A DNA stretch of 64,000 nt from Prosthecomicrobium sp. N25 (GTDB lineage Bacteria > Pseudomonadota > Alphaproteobacteria > Rhizobiales > Ancalomicrobiaceae): contig NZ_JBBCAT010000001.1 of NCBI RefSeq assembly GCF_037203705.1, positions 2,267,418 to 2,331,417 of the forward strand, written 5' to 3'. How positions within the stretch are numbered: position 1 is the first letter of the stretch; each line of letters begins with the position of its first letter. The translations under genes and the position numbers were made by a program. Below are positions 18,915 to 28,767 of the stretch, one piece after another. The notes under the pieces were generated by a model. It saw only the letters and a list, made by a program, of their open reading frames with translations. It had not been told where the DNA came from and ran no database searches.

Positions 18915-19159
18915 AGGGCCGCAGCCGTCGCCGGGTCCGGGCGGCCGCCGGCTCGGGCCCTCTCGCCCGCGTGCGGGAAGCCCGGCCGCTTGGCGATCGG
19001 GCCGGAAACCGTTCACACCATTGGGAAAAAAGCGCCCGCCGCCCGGGTCCGCTCCGTTTCGGACCCGTGACGGCGCCTGTATGGTGCGACGACCCGCCGA
19101 TTCGGCCACCGGATGCCGAATCGGCCGGGCTTGCGGACCTGCGGTCGAGGGAGACGGGT

Positions 19160-19765
19160 ATGGCGAAGACGCAAGCGCAGGAACCCTCGATGGAGGAGAT
19201 CCTCGCCTCCATCCGCCGCATCATCGCCGACGAGGAGAAGCCCACCCCCGCCCCCGATCCGGCCCCCGACGACGACGGGGAGCGCATCTCCGAGGAGGAT
19301 CTCGACAAGCTCTTCGCCAGCGCCGACGAACCTGAGCCGGAGCCCGAGGAGGACGAGGCCGACGTCCTCGATCTCACCGAGGAGAGCATCGAGGAGCCCG
19401 CCGCCGCGATGGCGCTGGAGGACGAGGACCTCGCCTTCGCCGAGCCCGAGCCCGCCCCGGCGCCCCCGCCGCCGCCGCCGAAGCCGGCCCCCGTCCGCGC
19501 CGAGGTCCCGCCGCCGCCCCCGCCGCGCCGTCCCGAGCCGGAGGCCCCGGTCGGCCGGATCCTGTCGGACCAGACCGGTCAGGCCGTCAGCGCCGCTTTC
19601 GAGAACCTCACCCACATGCTCATCGGCCGCAATCCCCGCACCCTCGAGGACGTCGTCCAGGACATGCTCCGCCCCATGCTGCGCGACTGGCTCGACCAGA
19701 ACCTGCCCGGCATGGTGGAGCGGATGATTCGCGCCGAGATCGAGCGCGTGACGCGCGGACGCTGA
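19160..19765 (+). CDS. popZ: PopZ-like polar organizing protein (DUF2497)
   Basis: 201 aa. Conserved N-terminal helix (EPSMEEILASIRRIIADE) is the partner-binding region. A long acidic and proline-rich disordered linker (about residues 25-135) follows. The C-terminal oligomerisation helices include TLEDVVQDMLRPMLRDWLD and LPGMVERMIRAEIERV. In Caulobacter and Agrobacterium, PopZ forms a polar condensate that anchors ParB-parS and recruits cell-cycle kinases. Its place between tolC and valS is the standard alphaproteobacterial order. Confidence 0.9.
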   Translation: MAKTQAQEPSMEEILASIRRIIADEEKPTPAPDPAPDDDGERISEEDLDKLFASADEPEPEPEEDEADVLDLTEESIEEPAAAMALEDEDLAFAEPEPAPAPPPPPPKPAPVRAEVPPPPPPRRPEPEAPVGRILSDQTGQAVSAAFENLTHMLIGRNPRTLEDVVQDMLRPMLRDWLDQNLPGMVERMIRAEIERVTRGR

Positions 19766-19881
19766 GCCCGCCGTCGGGCCGCCGCCGCCGGTTGACACTC
19801 GCGCCCCCGTCTGCCTTATCGGACGCCTCGAAACCACGCCCGGAAGCCGCGCGTGCCGCGGCGCATCGCGAGTAGACGTTC

Positions 19882-22611
19882 ATGCTGGAGAAGACCTTCG
19901 ACGCCGCCGCCGTGGAGCCGCGGATCGCCGCCGCCTGGGACGAGGCCGGCGCCTTCAGGGCGGGGGCCGGCGCCGAGCCGGGCGCGTCGACCTACTCGAT
20001 CGTCATCCCGCCGCCGAACGTCACCGGCTCGCTCCACATGGGCCATGCGCTCAACAACACGCTCCAGGACATCCTCTGCCGCTTCGAGCGCATGCGCGGC
20101 CGCGACGTCCTCTGGCAGCCCGGCACCGACCACGCCGGCATCGCCACCCAGATGGTGGTCGAGCGCCAGATGTTGGAACGCCAGGAGCCCGGCCGCCGCG
20201 AGATCGGCCGCGAGAGGTTTCTCGAGAAGGTCTGGTCCTGGAAGGCGGAGTCCGGCGGCGCGATCGTCAACCAGCTGAAGCGCCTGGGCGCCTCCTGCGA
20301 CTGGTCGCGCGAACGCTTCACCATGGACGAGGGCCTTAGCCGCGCGGTCCTCAAGGTCTTCGTCGACCTTCATCGCAAGGGGCTGATCTACCGCGACAAG
20401 CGGCTCGTCAACTGGGACCCGAAGCTGCTCACCGCCATCTCGGACCTCGAGGTCCAGCAGGTCGAGGTCAAGGGCAACCTCTGGCATTTCCGCTACCCGG
20501 TCGAGGGCCGCGTCTTCGATCCCGAGGACCGGTCGACCTACATCGTCGTGGCGACCACGCGCCCCGAGACCATGCTCGGCGACACCGCCGTCGCGGTCCA
20601 CCCGGAGGACGAGCGCTATCGCGACCTCGTCGGCCGGTACGTGATCCTGCCCCTCGTCGGCCGCCGCATCCCGATCGTCGCCGACGAGTATTCCGACCCC
20701 GAGAAGGGCTCCGGCGCCGTCAAGATCACCCCCGCCCACGACTTCAACGACTTCGAGGTCGGCCGCCGCCACGGCCTGCGCCTGGTCAACGTGATGACCG
20801 TCGAGGGTGCCATCGACGTCGCCAACAACGTCGACTTCCTGCAGGACCTGCCCGTCAACGCCGAGCTGATGGAGACCATCGCGCGCGTCGAGGGCCAGGA
20901 CCGCTTCGCGGCCCGGAAGCGCATCGTCGAGCTGATGGAGACCCGCGGCCTGCTCGAGAAGATCGAGCCGCACACCCACATGGTCCCGCACGGCGACCGC
21001 GGCGGCGTGCCGATCGAGCCCTACCTGACCGACCAGTGGTACGTCGATGCCGCGACGCTCGCGAGGCCCGCCATCGCGTCCGTCCGCGAGGGCCGCACCG
21101 TCTTCGTGCCGAAGACCTGGGAGAACACCTACTTCCAGTGGATGGAGAACATTCAGCCCTGGTGCATCTCCCGCCAGCTCTGGTGGGGCCACCAGATCCC
21201 CGCCTGGTACGGGCCGGACGGCACGGTCTTCGTCGAGCTGTCGGAAGCCGACGCGCTCGCCGCCGCCGAGAAGCACTACGGCGCGCCGACGCCTCTGAAG
21301 CGCGACGAGGACGTCCTCGACACCTGGTTCTCCTCCGCCCTCTGGCCCTTCTCGACCATGGGGTGGCCGGACCGGACGCCCGAGCTCGCCCGCTACTACC
21401 CGACCTCGGTCCTCGTCACCGGATTCGACATCATCTTCTTCTGGGTCGCCCGGATGATGATGATGGGCCTGGAGTTCATGGGCACCGAGCCGTTCCGGGA
21501 CGTCTACATCCACGCCCTCGTCCGTGACGAGAAGGGCGCCAAGATGTCGAAGTCGAAGGGCAACGTCATCGACCCGCTCGACCTCGTCGACGAGTACGGC
21601 GCCGACGCCCTGCGCTTCACCCTCGCCGCCATGGCGGCCCAGGGCCGCGACATCAAGCTCGCCACCTCCCGCGTCGCCGGCTACCGCAACTTCGCCACCA
21701 AGCTCTGGAACGCCGCCCGCTTCGCCGAGATTAACGGCTGCGTGATCGCCTCCGACTTCGAGCCGCTTGCCGCCGAGGACACGATCAACCGCTGGATCGC
21801 GGTCGAGCTCAATCGCGCCGTCGCCGAGGTCACGGCCGCCCTGGAGGCCTACCGCTTCAACGACGCCGCCGGCGCCGCCTACCGCTTCGTCTGGAACACC
21901 TACTGCGACTGGTACCTGGAATTCGCCAAGCCGGTCCTGCAGGCCGAGGGCGACAGCCGCTCGAAGGCCGAGACCCGTGCCACGACCGCCTATGTCCTCG
22001 ACGAGATCCTGAAGCTGCTCCACCCCTTCATGCCCTTCATCACCGAGGAGCTCTGGGCCGAGAAGGCGAAGGAGGCGGGGCTGAAGCGTCCCTCTATGCT
22101 CGTCACCACGCGCTGGCCGAAAGCCGGCGTGACCCGCTCCGAAGCCGCCGACGAGATCAACTGGCTCGTCGACCTCGTCACCGAGATCCGCTCCGTCCGC
22201 GTCGAGATGAACGTGCCCGTGGCGAGCCAGATCCCCCTCGTGCTGGTCGGCGCCGGTCCCGTGGAGCGGGCCCGCGTGGCGACCCACCGGGCGGTGATCG
22301 AGCGCATGGCCCGCATCGCCTCCATCGGCTTCGCGGACGAGCCGCCGGCCGCCTCCGCCCAGATCGTCCTCGGCGCCACGACGGCCTGCCTGCCGCTGGA
22401 AGGCGTCATCGACTTCGCGGCCGAGCGCACGCGGCTCGACAAGGAGCTGAAGAAGCTCGCCGACGAGGTCTCCCGCATCGACGCCAAGCTGAACAACCCC
22501 TCCTTCGTGGCCCGCGCGCCCGAGGAGGTGGTCGAGGAGAACCGCGAGAAGCGCGAGGAGTACCTCGCCCGCCGCGCCAAGGTGGAAGAGGCGCTCGCCC
22601 GCCTCGGGTGA
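19882..22611 (+). CDS. valS: Valyl-tRNA synthetase
   Basis: 909 aa, class I aminoacyl-tRNA synthetase. The HIGH motif appears as HMGH (residues 52-55, in [16 protein letters not shown]) and KMSKS as [10 protein letters not shown] (554-558). It contains the editing (CP1) domain with [19 protein letters not shown] and a C-terminal coiled-coil tRNA-binding arm (residues about 845-909, [19 protein letters not shown]). It charges tRNA-Val and is essential. The convergent antiporter gene ends only 18 bases beyond its stop, without an obvious terminator hairpin. Confidence 0.97.
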   Translation: MLEKTFDAAAVEPRIAAAWDEAGAFRAGAGAEPGASTYSIVIPPPNVTGSLHMGHALNNTLQDILCRFERMRGRDVLWQPGTDHAGIATQMVVERQMLERQEPGRREIGRERFLEKVWSWKAESGGAIVNQLKRLGASCDWSRERFTMDEGLSRAVLKVFVDLHRKGLIYRDKRLVNWDPKLLTAISDLEVQQVEVKGNLWHFRYPVEGRVFDPEDRSTYIVVATTRPETMLGDTAVAVHPEDERYRDLVGRYVILPLVGRRIPIVADEYSDPEKGSGAVKITPAHDFNDFEVGRRHGLRLVNVMTVEGAIDVANNVDFLQDLPVNAELMETIARVEGQDRFAARKRIVELMETRGLLEKIEPHTHMVPHGDRGGVPIEPYLTDQWYVDAATLARPAIASVREGRTVFVPKTWENTYFQWMENIQPWCISRQLWWGHQIPAWYGPDGTVFVELSEADALAAAEKHYGAPTPLKRDEDVLDTWFSSALWPFSTMGWPDRTPELARYYPTSVLVTGFDIIFFWVARMMMMGLEFMGTEPFRDVYIHALVRDEKGAKMSKSKGNVIDPLDLVDEYGADALRFTLAAMAAQGRDIKLATSRVAGYRNFATKLWNAARFAEINGCVIASDFEPLAAEDTINRWIAVELNRAVAEVTAALEAYRFNDAAGAAYRFVWNTYCDWYLEFAKPVLQAEGDSRSKAETRATTAYVLDEILKLLHPFMPFITEELWAEKAKEAGLKRPSMLVTTRWPKAGVTRSEAADEINWLVDLVTEIRSVRVEMNVPVASQIPLVLVGAGPVERARVATHRAVIERMARIASIGFADEPPAASAQIVLGATTACLPLEGVIDFAAERTRLDKELKKLADEVSRIDAKLNNPSFVARAPEEVVEENREKREEYLARRAKVEEALARLG

Positions 22612-22629
22612 GCGCCGTCCGGCGCGGCC

Positions 22630-24354
22630 TCACAGGCCGGCCGGTCCCGCCTTCAGGGCGCGGATCATGCTGCGCGCCAGTTCCTGTTCGCCGATGAGCA
22701 CCGTGTCGCTGCCGAGCTTGGCCAGATAGTCGGCTGCCTCGGTGCTGTGCGCCCGCGCGATCACCGTCACGGCCGGGTTGGCGGCCTTGGCGGCTTCCAC
22801 CAGATGTCCCGCCTCGAAGGCGTCCGGGATCGCCGACACGAGGGTGCGCGCACCCGCCAGGTTGAGCCGCTCGAGCAGCGCCGTCTCCCCGCAGGCGCCC
22901 GCATAGGCCTCGATGCCCCGCGCCTTCAGGGGTTCGAGCCGGAGCGGCTCCTCGTCGACCACCAGGAACGGCACGCCCGCGGCCGCCAGCTCCGCGGCGA
23001 TCTCCGACCCGACCCGGCCGTAGCCGACCAGGACGGCGTGGCCGCTCAGCGCGGTCGCCGGTTCCGCTTCCACGGCGGGAGCGGTGGCGGCCGGCGCTTC
23101 GGCCGGCGCCTTCGGCCGGCCGCCCGCCGCATCCGGGGCCGTCAGCCGGTCGAGCGCGAAGAAGAGGAGGGGGTTGATCAGGATGGACAGGATGGAGCCC
23201 GCCACCACCAGGTCCCGCGCCGCCTCGGGCACGATCTCCAGGTTGACCGCGAGCACGATGAGGATGAAGGAGAATTCGCCGATCTGCGCGAGGCTCGCCG
23301 CGATCGTCAGCGCCGTCGCGTGCGGGTGCCCGAAGGCGCGCACGATCAGCCAGGCGGCCAGCGACTTGCCGAGCACGATGATGAGGACCGTCGCCGCCAG
23401 CGCGGCCGGGTGCGTGGTCAGGATCGCCGGATTGAACAGCATGCCCACCGAGACGAAGAACAGCACCGCGAAGGCGTCGCGCAGCGGCAGCGTCTCCCGG
23501 GCGGCCTGGTGGCTGAGCTGGGATTCCGCCAGCACCATGCCTGCGAAGAAGGCGCCGAGTGCGAATGAGACGCCGAACAGGTTGGCCGAGCCGTAGGCGA
23601 CCCCGAGCGCGATGGCGAGGACGGCGAGGCGGAAGAGCTCGCGCGAGCCGGTATGCGCGACATAGTGCAGGATCCAGGGGATCACCTTGCGGCCGACCAC
23701 CAGCATCAGGGCGACGAAGAGGCCGACCTTCACGGCGGTGAGCAGCAGGGTGGCCCACACCGTCCCGACCCCGAAAGCCGCGACGAGCCCGGCGTCGGCG
23801 CCGGCCGCCGCCTCCGGCGACGCGCCGCCGAGGAGCCCGGAGAGGGGCGGGATCAGGACGAGCGTCAGGACCATGACCAGGTCCTCGACGATGAGCCAGC
23901 CGACCGCCACGCGGCCGCGTTCCGTCTCGATTTGCCGCCGCTCCTGCAGCGCACGAAGCAGCACCACCGTGCTGGCGACCGACAGCGACAGGCCGAACAG
24001 CAGCCCCGCGCCCCAGCTCCAGCCGAGCCAAAACGCGAGCCCCATCCCGAGCAGGCTCGCCACCGCGATCTGCCCGATCGCGCCCGGAATCGCGATGGCC
24101 CGGACGGAGAGGAGATCCTTCAGCGAGAAATGCAGCCCGACCCCGAACATCAGCAGGATGACGCCGATCTCCGCCAGCTCGACCGCGAGTTTCTGGTCCG
24201 CCACGTAGCCGGGCGTGAACGGCCCGACCACCACGCCGGCCGCGAGGTAGCCGACGATCGGCGGCAGCTTCAGCCTCTGCACCGCGAGCCCGAGCGCGAA
24301 GGCGAGCCCGAGACCGATCGCGATGGTCGAGATGAGCGGCGTGTCGTGCGGCAT
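22630..24354 (-). CDS. CPA2-family cation:proton antiporter with RCK domain (KefB/YbaL-like)
   Basis: 574 aa from the ATG at 24354, preceded by GGAGAG. About 12 transmembrane helices (residues 5-385) include RLKLPPIVGYLAAGVVVGP at the N-terminus. They are followed by a linker and a cytosolic RCK_N/TrkA-N Rossmann domain (HAVLVGYGRVGSEIAAELA, then FLVVDEEP). The family exchanges K+ or Na+ for H+; the RCK domain gates transport in response to nucleotide or thiol ligands. The pore motif region (STVVLLRALQERRQIET...GWLIVEDL) is intact. No KefF/KefG ancillary subunit is adjacent. It is divergent from the TfoX-like gene. Confidence 0.9.
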   Translation of the reverse strand: MPHDTPLISTIAIGLGLAFALGLAVQRLKLPPIVGYLAAGVVVGPFTPGYVADQKLAVELAEIGVILLMFGVGLHFSLKDLLSVRAIAIPGAIGQIAVASLLGMGLAFWLGWSWGAGLLFGLSLSVASTVVLLRALQERRQIETERGRVAVGWLIVEDLVMVLTLVLIPPLSGLLGGASPEAAAGADAGLVAAFGVGTVWATLLLTAVKVGLFVALMLVVGRKVIPWILHYVAHTGSRELFRLAVLAIALGVAYGSANLFGVSFALGAFFAGMVLAESQLSHQAARETLPLRDAFAVLFFVSVGMLFNPAILTTHPAALAATVLIIVLGKSLAAWLIVRAFGHPHATALTIAASLAQIGEFSFILIVLAVNLEIVPEAARDLVVAGSILSILINPLLFFALDRLTAPDAAGGRPKAPAEAPAATAPAVEAEPATALSGHAVLVGYGRVGSEIAAELAAAGVPFLVVDEEPLRLEPLKARGIEAYAGACGETALLERLNLAGARTLVSAIPDAFEAGHLVEAAKAANPAVTVIARAHSTEAADYLAKLGSDTVLIGEQELARSMIRALKAGPAGL

Positions 24355-24497
24355 GGGCTCTCCGTCCGCCGGGGCGGCCGTTCGGACTGTCAGGGATCGG
24401 TCATAGTCTGGGACCGTTCGAGACCACATCCCGGCGGCGCGGGCAAGGGTTCTGCCGTGCTAATCTGGCGCGAACACGACGAAGCCCGGAGGTGCCG

Positions 24498-24893
24498 GTG
24501 TCATCGGGGTTGATCGATCATGTGCGCGAACTGGCCGAGACGGTCGGCGGCCTGCGCTTCCGCCGCATGTTCGGCGGCTGGGGCGTCTTCTGCGAGGCCG
24601 GCATGTGCGGCATCGTCAGCGGCGACGTGCTCTTCCTGAAGATCGACGAGGCGAGCGTCGGCCGGTTCGAGGCCGAGGGACTGGAGCCCTTCTCCTACGC
24701 CACGAAGAAAGGCCGGCAGACGATCGACACCTACCGCCGCGCTCCGGAGCGGAGCCTGGACGATCCGGACGAGTTCGCGGAGTGGATGCGTCTGGCTGTC
24801 GACGCCACCGCCCGAAAGGCCGAGGCGAAGGCCTCGAAGGGCCGCGCCGGCTCCCCGCGTCGAGGCGGCCGCTTGGCGGGACCGCCGCTGTGA
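24498..24893 (+). CDS. TfoX/Sxy N-terminal domain protein
   Basis: 131 aa from GTG 24498, with GGAGG at 24488-24492; the GTG at 24492 is too close to that site. The TfoX_N domain is recognised by RFRRMFGGWGVFCEAGMCG, GDVLFLKID and FSYATKKGRQTIDTYRRAPE. In gammaproteobacteria TfoX/Sxy regulates competence, but stand-alone N-domain proteins in alphaproteobacteria are uncharacterised. The C-terminal 25 residues are a basic tail. Confidence 0.85.
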   Translation: MSSGLIDHVRELAETVGGLRFRRMFGGWGVFCEAGMCGIVSGDVLFLKIDEASVGRFEAEGLEPFSYATKKGRQTIDTYRRAPERSLDDPDEFAEWMRLAVDATARKAEAKASKGRAGSPRRGGRLAGPPL

Positions 24894-24914
24894 TTCGGCC
24901 GCTGGACATGACAA

Positions 24915-24934
24915 AGCCGGGCGCGGGCCCGGCT
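24915..24934. terminator. Hairpin between convergent genes
   Basis: Perfect 8-bp stem AGCCGGGC / GCCCGGCT with a GCGG loop, lying between the convergent TfoX-like and diguanylate cyclase genes. A short A-run before it (AAA) gives a brief U-run for the minus-strand gene. Confidence 0.55.
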
Positions 24935-24956
24935 GCGACACGACCGGCGGGACGGC

Positions 24957-26015
24957 TCAGGCGACGTGCAGGTCGAGCTTGACGTCCGGATCTGATTCGC
25001 AGCGCACCAGGTTCCGGCCCGCGCGCTTCGCCGCGTAGAGGCACGAGTCGGCCCGCTCGACCATCTCCTGGCTGGTATCGCCGGGCCGCCAGACGGCCAC
25101 GCCGACCGAGATGGTGATCCGGCCGAGGTTCTCGCCCGTCGAGCGCTTGACCAGTTCCTTGGACATCACGGACTGGCGGATGTGCTCGGCGACCACCACG
25201 CCCTGGCGCAGGTTGGTGCGCGGCAGGATGACGGCGAACTCCTCGCCGCCGTAGCGGCACGCGATGTCCTGGCCCTTGACGTTCTGCTTCACCGCCAGTG
25301 CCACGAGGCGCAGCACCTGGTCGCCGGTCTGGTGGCCGTAGCTGTCGTTGAACTTCTTGAAATGGTCGATGTCGGTCAGGAGCAGCGCGAAGGGCTGGTC
25401 GGCCTGTTTGGCCTCCATGCAGGCCCGCTCGATCGAATGTTCGAAGTGCTTGCGGTTGGCGAGCGTGGTCAGCTCGTCCGTCAGGCTCTCGTAGCGGATC
25501 GCCTCCAGGCTCTCCTGGAGCTCGGCGATCTGGCGGCGGCTGTCGGCGAGCTGCCGCTCGAGCTGGCGGTTGGCGTGCTCGGTCTTCTTGGTGACCGACA
25601 TCAGGCTTTCGACGACGTGCTTCACCTTGGCCTGGTCGACGTCGCCGGCGAGTTCGCGGGTGGCGTCGTCCAGGGACGAGCGATAGCCGCTCGTGGTCTG
25701 GATGGAGGAATCGAGCATCGACATCACGCTGCCGATCTCGCCGGAGAGCTTGCCGCCCACCTCCTCGATCCGCTCGCCGAGCCGGCTGGGGCTGACGAAC
25801 TGGTCGTAGACCGTGCCCACCTCGGCGGTGGTCAGCCGGCCGCGGGACCGGATGATCTCGTTGATGGCCTTGTTCAGGGAATGATTGAAGCCGGCGGCGT
25901 ACGTGTACCAAAGCTCGTAGTGACGAGGATAGGCGGGCACCTCGTTCTTCTTCAGGTGGCCGAGCGCGGCCTCCCCGTAAACGATTGTGCGCCGAAAGTC
26001 GTCTTGCTCGCTCAT
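24957..26015 (-). CDS. GGDEF-domain diguanylate cyclase
   Basis: 352 aa from ATG 26015 (GAGGG upstream; GTG 26021 is possible). An N-terminal helical region (1-100, with YGEAALGHLKKNEVPAYPRH) is of a type I recognise only as recurring in alphaproteobacterial cyclases. A coiled coil at about 130-170 leads into the GGDEF domain (about 178-340), with active-site RYGGEEF at 256-260. It makes c-di-GMP from two GTP. The product-inhibition I-site, normally RxxD just before the active site, reads KGQD, so feedback control may be altered. No transmembrane segment and no EAL domain. Confidence 0.92.
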   Translation of the reverse strand: MSEQDDFRRTIVYGEAALGHLKKNEVPAYPRHYELWYTYAAGFNHSLNKAINEIIRSRGRLTTAEVGTVYDQFVSPSRLGERIEEVGGKLSGEIGSVMSMLDSSIQTTSGYRSSLDDATRELAGDVDQAKVKHVVESLMSVTKKTEHANRQLERQLADSRRQIAELQESLEAIRYESLTDELTTLANRKHFEHSIERACMEAKQADQPFALLLTDIDHFKKFNDSYGHQTGDQVLRLVALAVKQNVKGQDIACRYGGEEFAVILPRTNLRQGVVVAEHIRQSVMSKELVKRSTGENLGRITISVGVAVWRPGDTSQEMVERADSCLYAAKRAGRNLVRCESDPDVKLDLHVA

Positions 26016-26172
26016 GTCCACCCTCGCGCCGGATTTGAAGGCAGCAGCGCCCTTGGTGCAGGCCGTCTCCGGTCTGACCCGACGGTAGCGGGGATGGCTT
26101 AAATCCGGGTTAAGGGAGCGAAAGCGCTTGCGGTTTTCACGCTTCCGGTTCGGCGAGCATAAAGCAAACCGG

Positions 26173-26210
26173 CATTCGATGATAGACGTAACACCGTATA
26201 ACCATTCGAT
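26173..26210. repeat. CATTCGAT direct repeat, 30-base spacing, upstream of the diguanylate cyclase
   Basis: CATTCGAT occurs at 26173-26180 and 26203-26210 in a locally AT-rich stretch between the helicase stop and the cyclase start. A 30-base spacing puts both copies on the same face of the helix, which fits a protein-binding site. It is about 160-195 bases upstream of the cyclase ATG. Function not established. Confidence 0.4.
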
Positions 26211-26216
26211 ATAATT

Positions 26217-27782
26217 TCAGCCCGCGGATCGCACCGGCCTCGTGGGGCGAAGCAGGAACGCGGGCACGTGATCTCCGAGCCCGACCGCCGAGGACTCCTC
26301 GGACTCGCGCCGGTCCGGACGGGAATAACGAGGCTCCTGCCGGGGCGAACGGGGCTCGGTCCGGGGTTGGCGGGGCTCCGCGCGCGGCGCGCCGGCCTGG
26401 ACCGGCTGCTGGTCGCGTTCTCCCGCCGGCTCGGTGCGCTCGGGGCGACGCTCGCGCGGCGCCCGGGTCTCCGTACCCCGTTCGCGGTTGGCGCGGCCTT
26501 CGCCGGCGCCCTTGCGGGAGTCCGCGCCGCGGGTCCGTCCGGCTTCGCGGTCGCGACCGCCGCGGCGGCCGTCCGCGCTGCGCCGGCGTGGTTCGGAACT
26601 GCCCTCGGATGCCGGCTCGCCGGACCACTCCAGCGTCTGGTTGGTCAGGCGCTCGATGGCCGAGACGTGCTTCTTGTCGAGGTCGGTGACGAGCGTGATC
26701 GCCATGCCGAAGCGCCCGGCACGCCCGGTGCGTCCGATGCGGTGGACATAGTCCTCCGCGTGGACCGGCACGTCGTAGTTGAAAACGTGGCTCACATCGG
26801 GGATGTCGAGGCCGCGCGCGGCGACGTCGCTCGCCACCAGGAGCGTGATGCGGCCAGCGCGGAACCCGTCCAGCGTCGCCATGCGGGCGCGCTGGTCCAT
26901 GTCGCCATGGAGCGCGCCGACGTTGAAGCCGTGCTTCTCGAGGCTCCGGTAGACGATCTGCACGTCGCGCTTGCGGTTGCAGAACACGATCGCGTTCTTC
27001 AGGTCCTGCGCGTCGCGCACCAGCCCGCGCAGCACGTCGCGCTTCTCGTGCGCCTCGCGCCCCGCGGCGACGAGACGCTGCGCGACCGTGGTGGCGGTGG
27101 TGGCCGGCCGGGCCGTCTCGATCCTGACCGGATTGCGCAGGAACGTATCGGCCAGCCGCTGGATCTCCGGCGGCATGGTGGCCGAGAACATCATGGTCTG
27201 CCGCGTCGCCGGCAGCATCTTGCAGATCCGCTCGATGTCCGGGATGAAGCCCATGTCGAGCATCCGGTCGGCCTCGTCGATGACGAGGATCTCGACGCCG
27301 TTCATCAGGATCCGGCCGCGCTCGAAGAGGTCGAGCAGGCGCCCGGGCGTGGCGATCAGCACGTCGACGCCGCGGTCGAGCTTCTTGACCTGCTCGTCAA
27401 GCGAGACGCCGCCGATCAGCAGGGCCACGGTCAACTTGTGGTTGATCCCGTACTTGTTGAAGTTCTCCTCGACCTGCGCGGCGAGTTCGCGCGTCGGCTC
27501 GAGGATCAGGGTCCGCGGCATGCGCGCCCGGGCACGGCCCTTCTCGAGCCGTGTCAGCATCGGGAGCACGAAGGAGGCGGTCTTGCCGGTTCCCGTCTGG
27601 GCGACGCCCACCACGTCCTTCTGTTCCAGGACGATCGGGATCGCCTTTGTCTGGATCGGCGTCGGCGTCGTGTAGCCGGCGGACGTGACGGCGGAAAGGA
27701 CCTTCTCGGAAAGACCGAGATCGGAGAAGGTGACGGTCTGAGGCGCCTGTTGCGCCTCCGTGGCAGTGTCGTTGATGGTCAT
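26217..27782 (-). CDS. DEAD-box ATP-dependent RNA helicase (RhlE-like)
   Basis: 521 aa from ATG 27782 (ATG 27872 would add 30 residues). All core motifs are present: Q motif TPTPIQTKAIP, motif I AQTGTGKT, Ia PTRELAAQ, II DEAD (VIDEADRMLD), III SAT, V VASDVAARGLD and VI HRIGRTGRAG. The last 130 residues are a disordered Arg/Glu/Pro/Gly-rich tail with RGG-like pieces, ending in an ordered-looking motif GLGDHVPAFLLRP. It remodels RNA in ribosome assembly or decay, often in cold adaptation. The upstream 240 bases are AT-richer than average. Confidence 0.93.
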   Translation of the reverse strand: MTINDTATEAQQAPQTVTFSDLGLSEKVLSAVTSAGYTTPTPIQTKAIPIVLEQKDVVGVAQTGTGKTASFVLPMLTRLEKGRARARMPRTLILEPTRELAAQVEENFNKYGINHKLTVALLIGGVSLDEQVKKLDRGVDVLIATPGRLLDLFERGRILMNGVEILVIDEADRMLDMGFIPDIERICKMLPATRQTMMFSATMPPEIQRLADTFLRNPVRIETARPATTATTVAQRLVAAGREAHEKRDVLRGLVRDAQDLKNAIVFCNRKRDVQIVYRSLEKHGFNVGALHGDMDQRARMATLDGFRAGRITLLVASDVAARGLDIPDVSHVFNYDVPVHAEDYVHRIGRTGRAGRFGMAITLVTDLDKKHVSAIERLTNQTLEWSGEPASEGSSEPRRRSADGRRGGRDREAGRTRGADSRKGAGEGRANRERGTETRAPRERRPERTEPAGERDQQPVQAGAPRAEPRQPRTEPRSPRQEPRYSRPDRRESEESSAVGLGDHVPAFLLRPTRPVRSAG

Positions 27783-28025
27783 CGTATCCGTTGCTGCATC
27801 GCCCCGACCGGCGCCGGAACCGGCTGCGGTTCGTTTCGTTTTCGCATGCGAGGGGCGATCCGCAGAGTTCATGATGCAGTGCGAAAGGCTCCCGGAACAT
27901 ACGGTGCGAAACCAAAAAGTCAATGTCGAAACGCCCGAGGCGTGAACTCGATCCCGATTTCGGCGGCGATTTCTTCGCCGACTTCGACCAACATCGGGAG
28001 CCGCCTGATTTCGGAGAGGTCTGCC

Positions 28026-28724
28026 TTGTCGAATCTTCCGCTTCTCATGATCCCCGGCCTCAACTGCACCGCGTCCCTTTGGTCGGAGCAGATCGATGCC
28101 CTCGGCGCCGGGCGGACCCTCGTGGTCGCCGACCAAACCGGCCACGATTCGATGGCGGGGCTCGCCGCCTCGATCCTCGCCGACGCCCCGCCGCGCTTCG
28201 CGCTCGCCGGCCTCTCAATGGGCGGCTACATCGCCTTCGAGATCCTGCGCCAGGCCCCGCACCGGGTGGAGCGCCTCGCCCTCCTCGACACCCAGGCGCG
28301 CGCCGACACCGACGAGACCCGCCAGTCCCGCCGCCAGCAGATCGAGATCGCCTGGAACGGCGGCTTCGCCCGCATCCCCGACCTGCAGCTCCCGCGCCTC
28401 CTGTCGGAGCGGGGACGGGCCGACCCCGCGCTGGTCGCCCTTGTCCGCCGGATGGCCGAGGCCACGGGCCGCGACGGCTTCATCCGCCAGCAGTCGGCGA
28501 TCCTCGGCCGCCCGGACTCCCGCCCGGACCTCGCCCGCATCGCCTGCCCGACCCTGGTCCTGGTCGGCGAGCAGGACGCCATCACGCCGCCCGATCTCGC
28601 CCGCGAGATGCACCAGGGCATCCCGGGCAGCCGTCTCGTCGTCGTGCCGGGCGCCGGCCACCTGTCGACGCTCGAGGCCCCCGAGCCGGTCTCGACCGCG
28701 CTCGGCCAATGGCTGGACGCCTGA
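28026..28724 (+). CDS. Alpha/beta-hydrolase fold protein
   Basis: 232 aa from TTG 28026, which has GGAGAGG at 28013-28019. The catalytic triad is visible: nucleophile Ser in LAGLSMGGYIAF, Asp in GEQDAITPP and His in GAGHLST. The oxyanion-hole region is MIPGLNCTASLW. It resembles small esterases and 3-oxoadipate enol-lactonase-like proteins, but no specific substrate can be assigned. The apparent upstream ORF extension is antisense to the helicase gene and is not coding. Divergent from the helicase. Confidence 0.82.
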   Translation: MSNLPLLMIPGLNCTASLWSEQIDALGAGRTLVVADQTGHDSMAGLAASILADAPPRFALAGLSMGGYIAFEILRQAPHRVERLALLDTQARADTDETRQSRRQQIEIAWNGGFARIPDLQLPRLLSERGRADPALVALVRRMAEATGRDGFIRQQSAILGRPDSRPDLARIACPTLVLVGEQDAITPPDLAREMHQGIPGSRLVVVPGAGHLSTLEAPEPVSTALGQWLDA

Positions 28725-28736
28725 CGGGCGGGGGAG

Positions 28737-28766
28737 GGCCTGCGCGGGCCCGCGCGGGCCCCAGGC
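28737..28766. terminator. GC-rich palindrome between convergent genes
   Basis: GCGCGGGCCCGCGC at 28742-28755 is a perfect 14-base palindrome inside an outer GCCTG/CAGGC pairing (28738-28766). It lies between the hydrolase and the convergent secreted-protein gene. No U-run, so terminator function is tentative. Confidence 0.3.
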
Positions 28767-28767
28767 T

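Noticed and set aside
19816-22287. 823-codon minus-strand open frame opposite valS
   Set aside because: ValS on the plus strand has all synthetase motifs; the antisense product is Asp/Gly/Val-rich without a family.
26268-28025. Plus-strand extension of the alpha/beta hydrolase over the helicase gene
   Set aside because: It is antisense to the DEAD-box helicase. The hydrolase has its own Shine-Dalgarno and TTG start at 28026.
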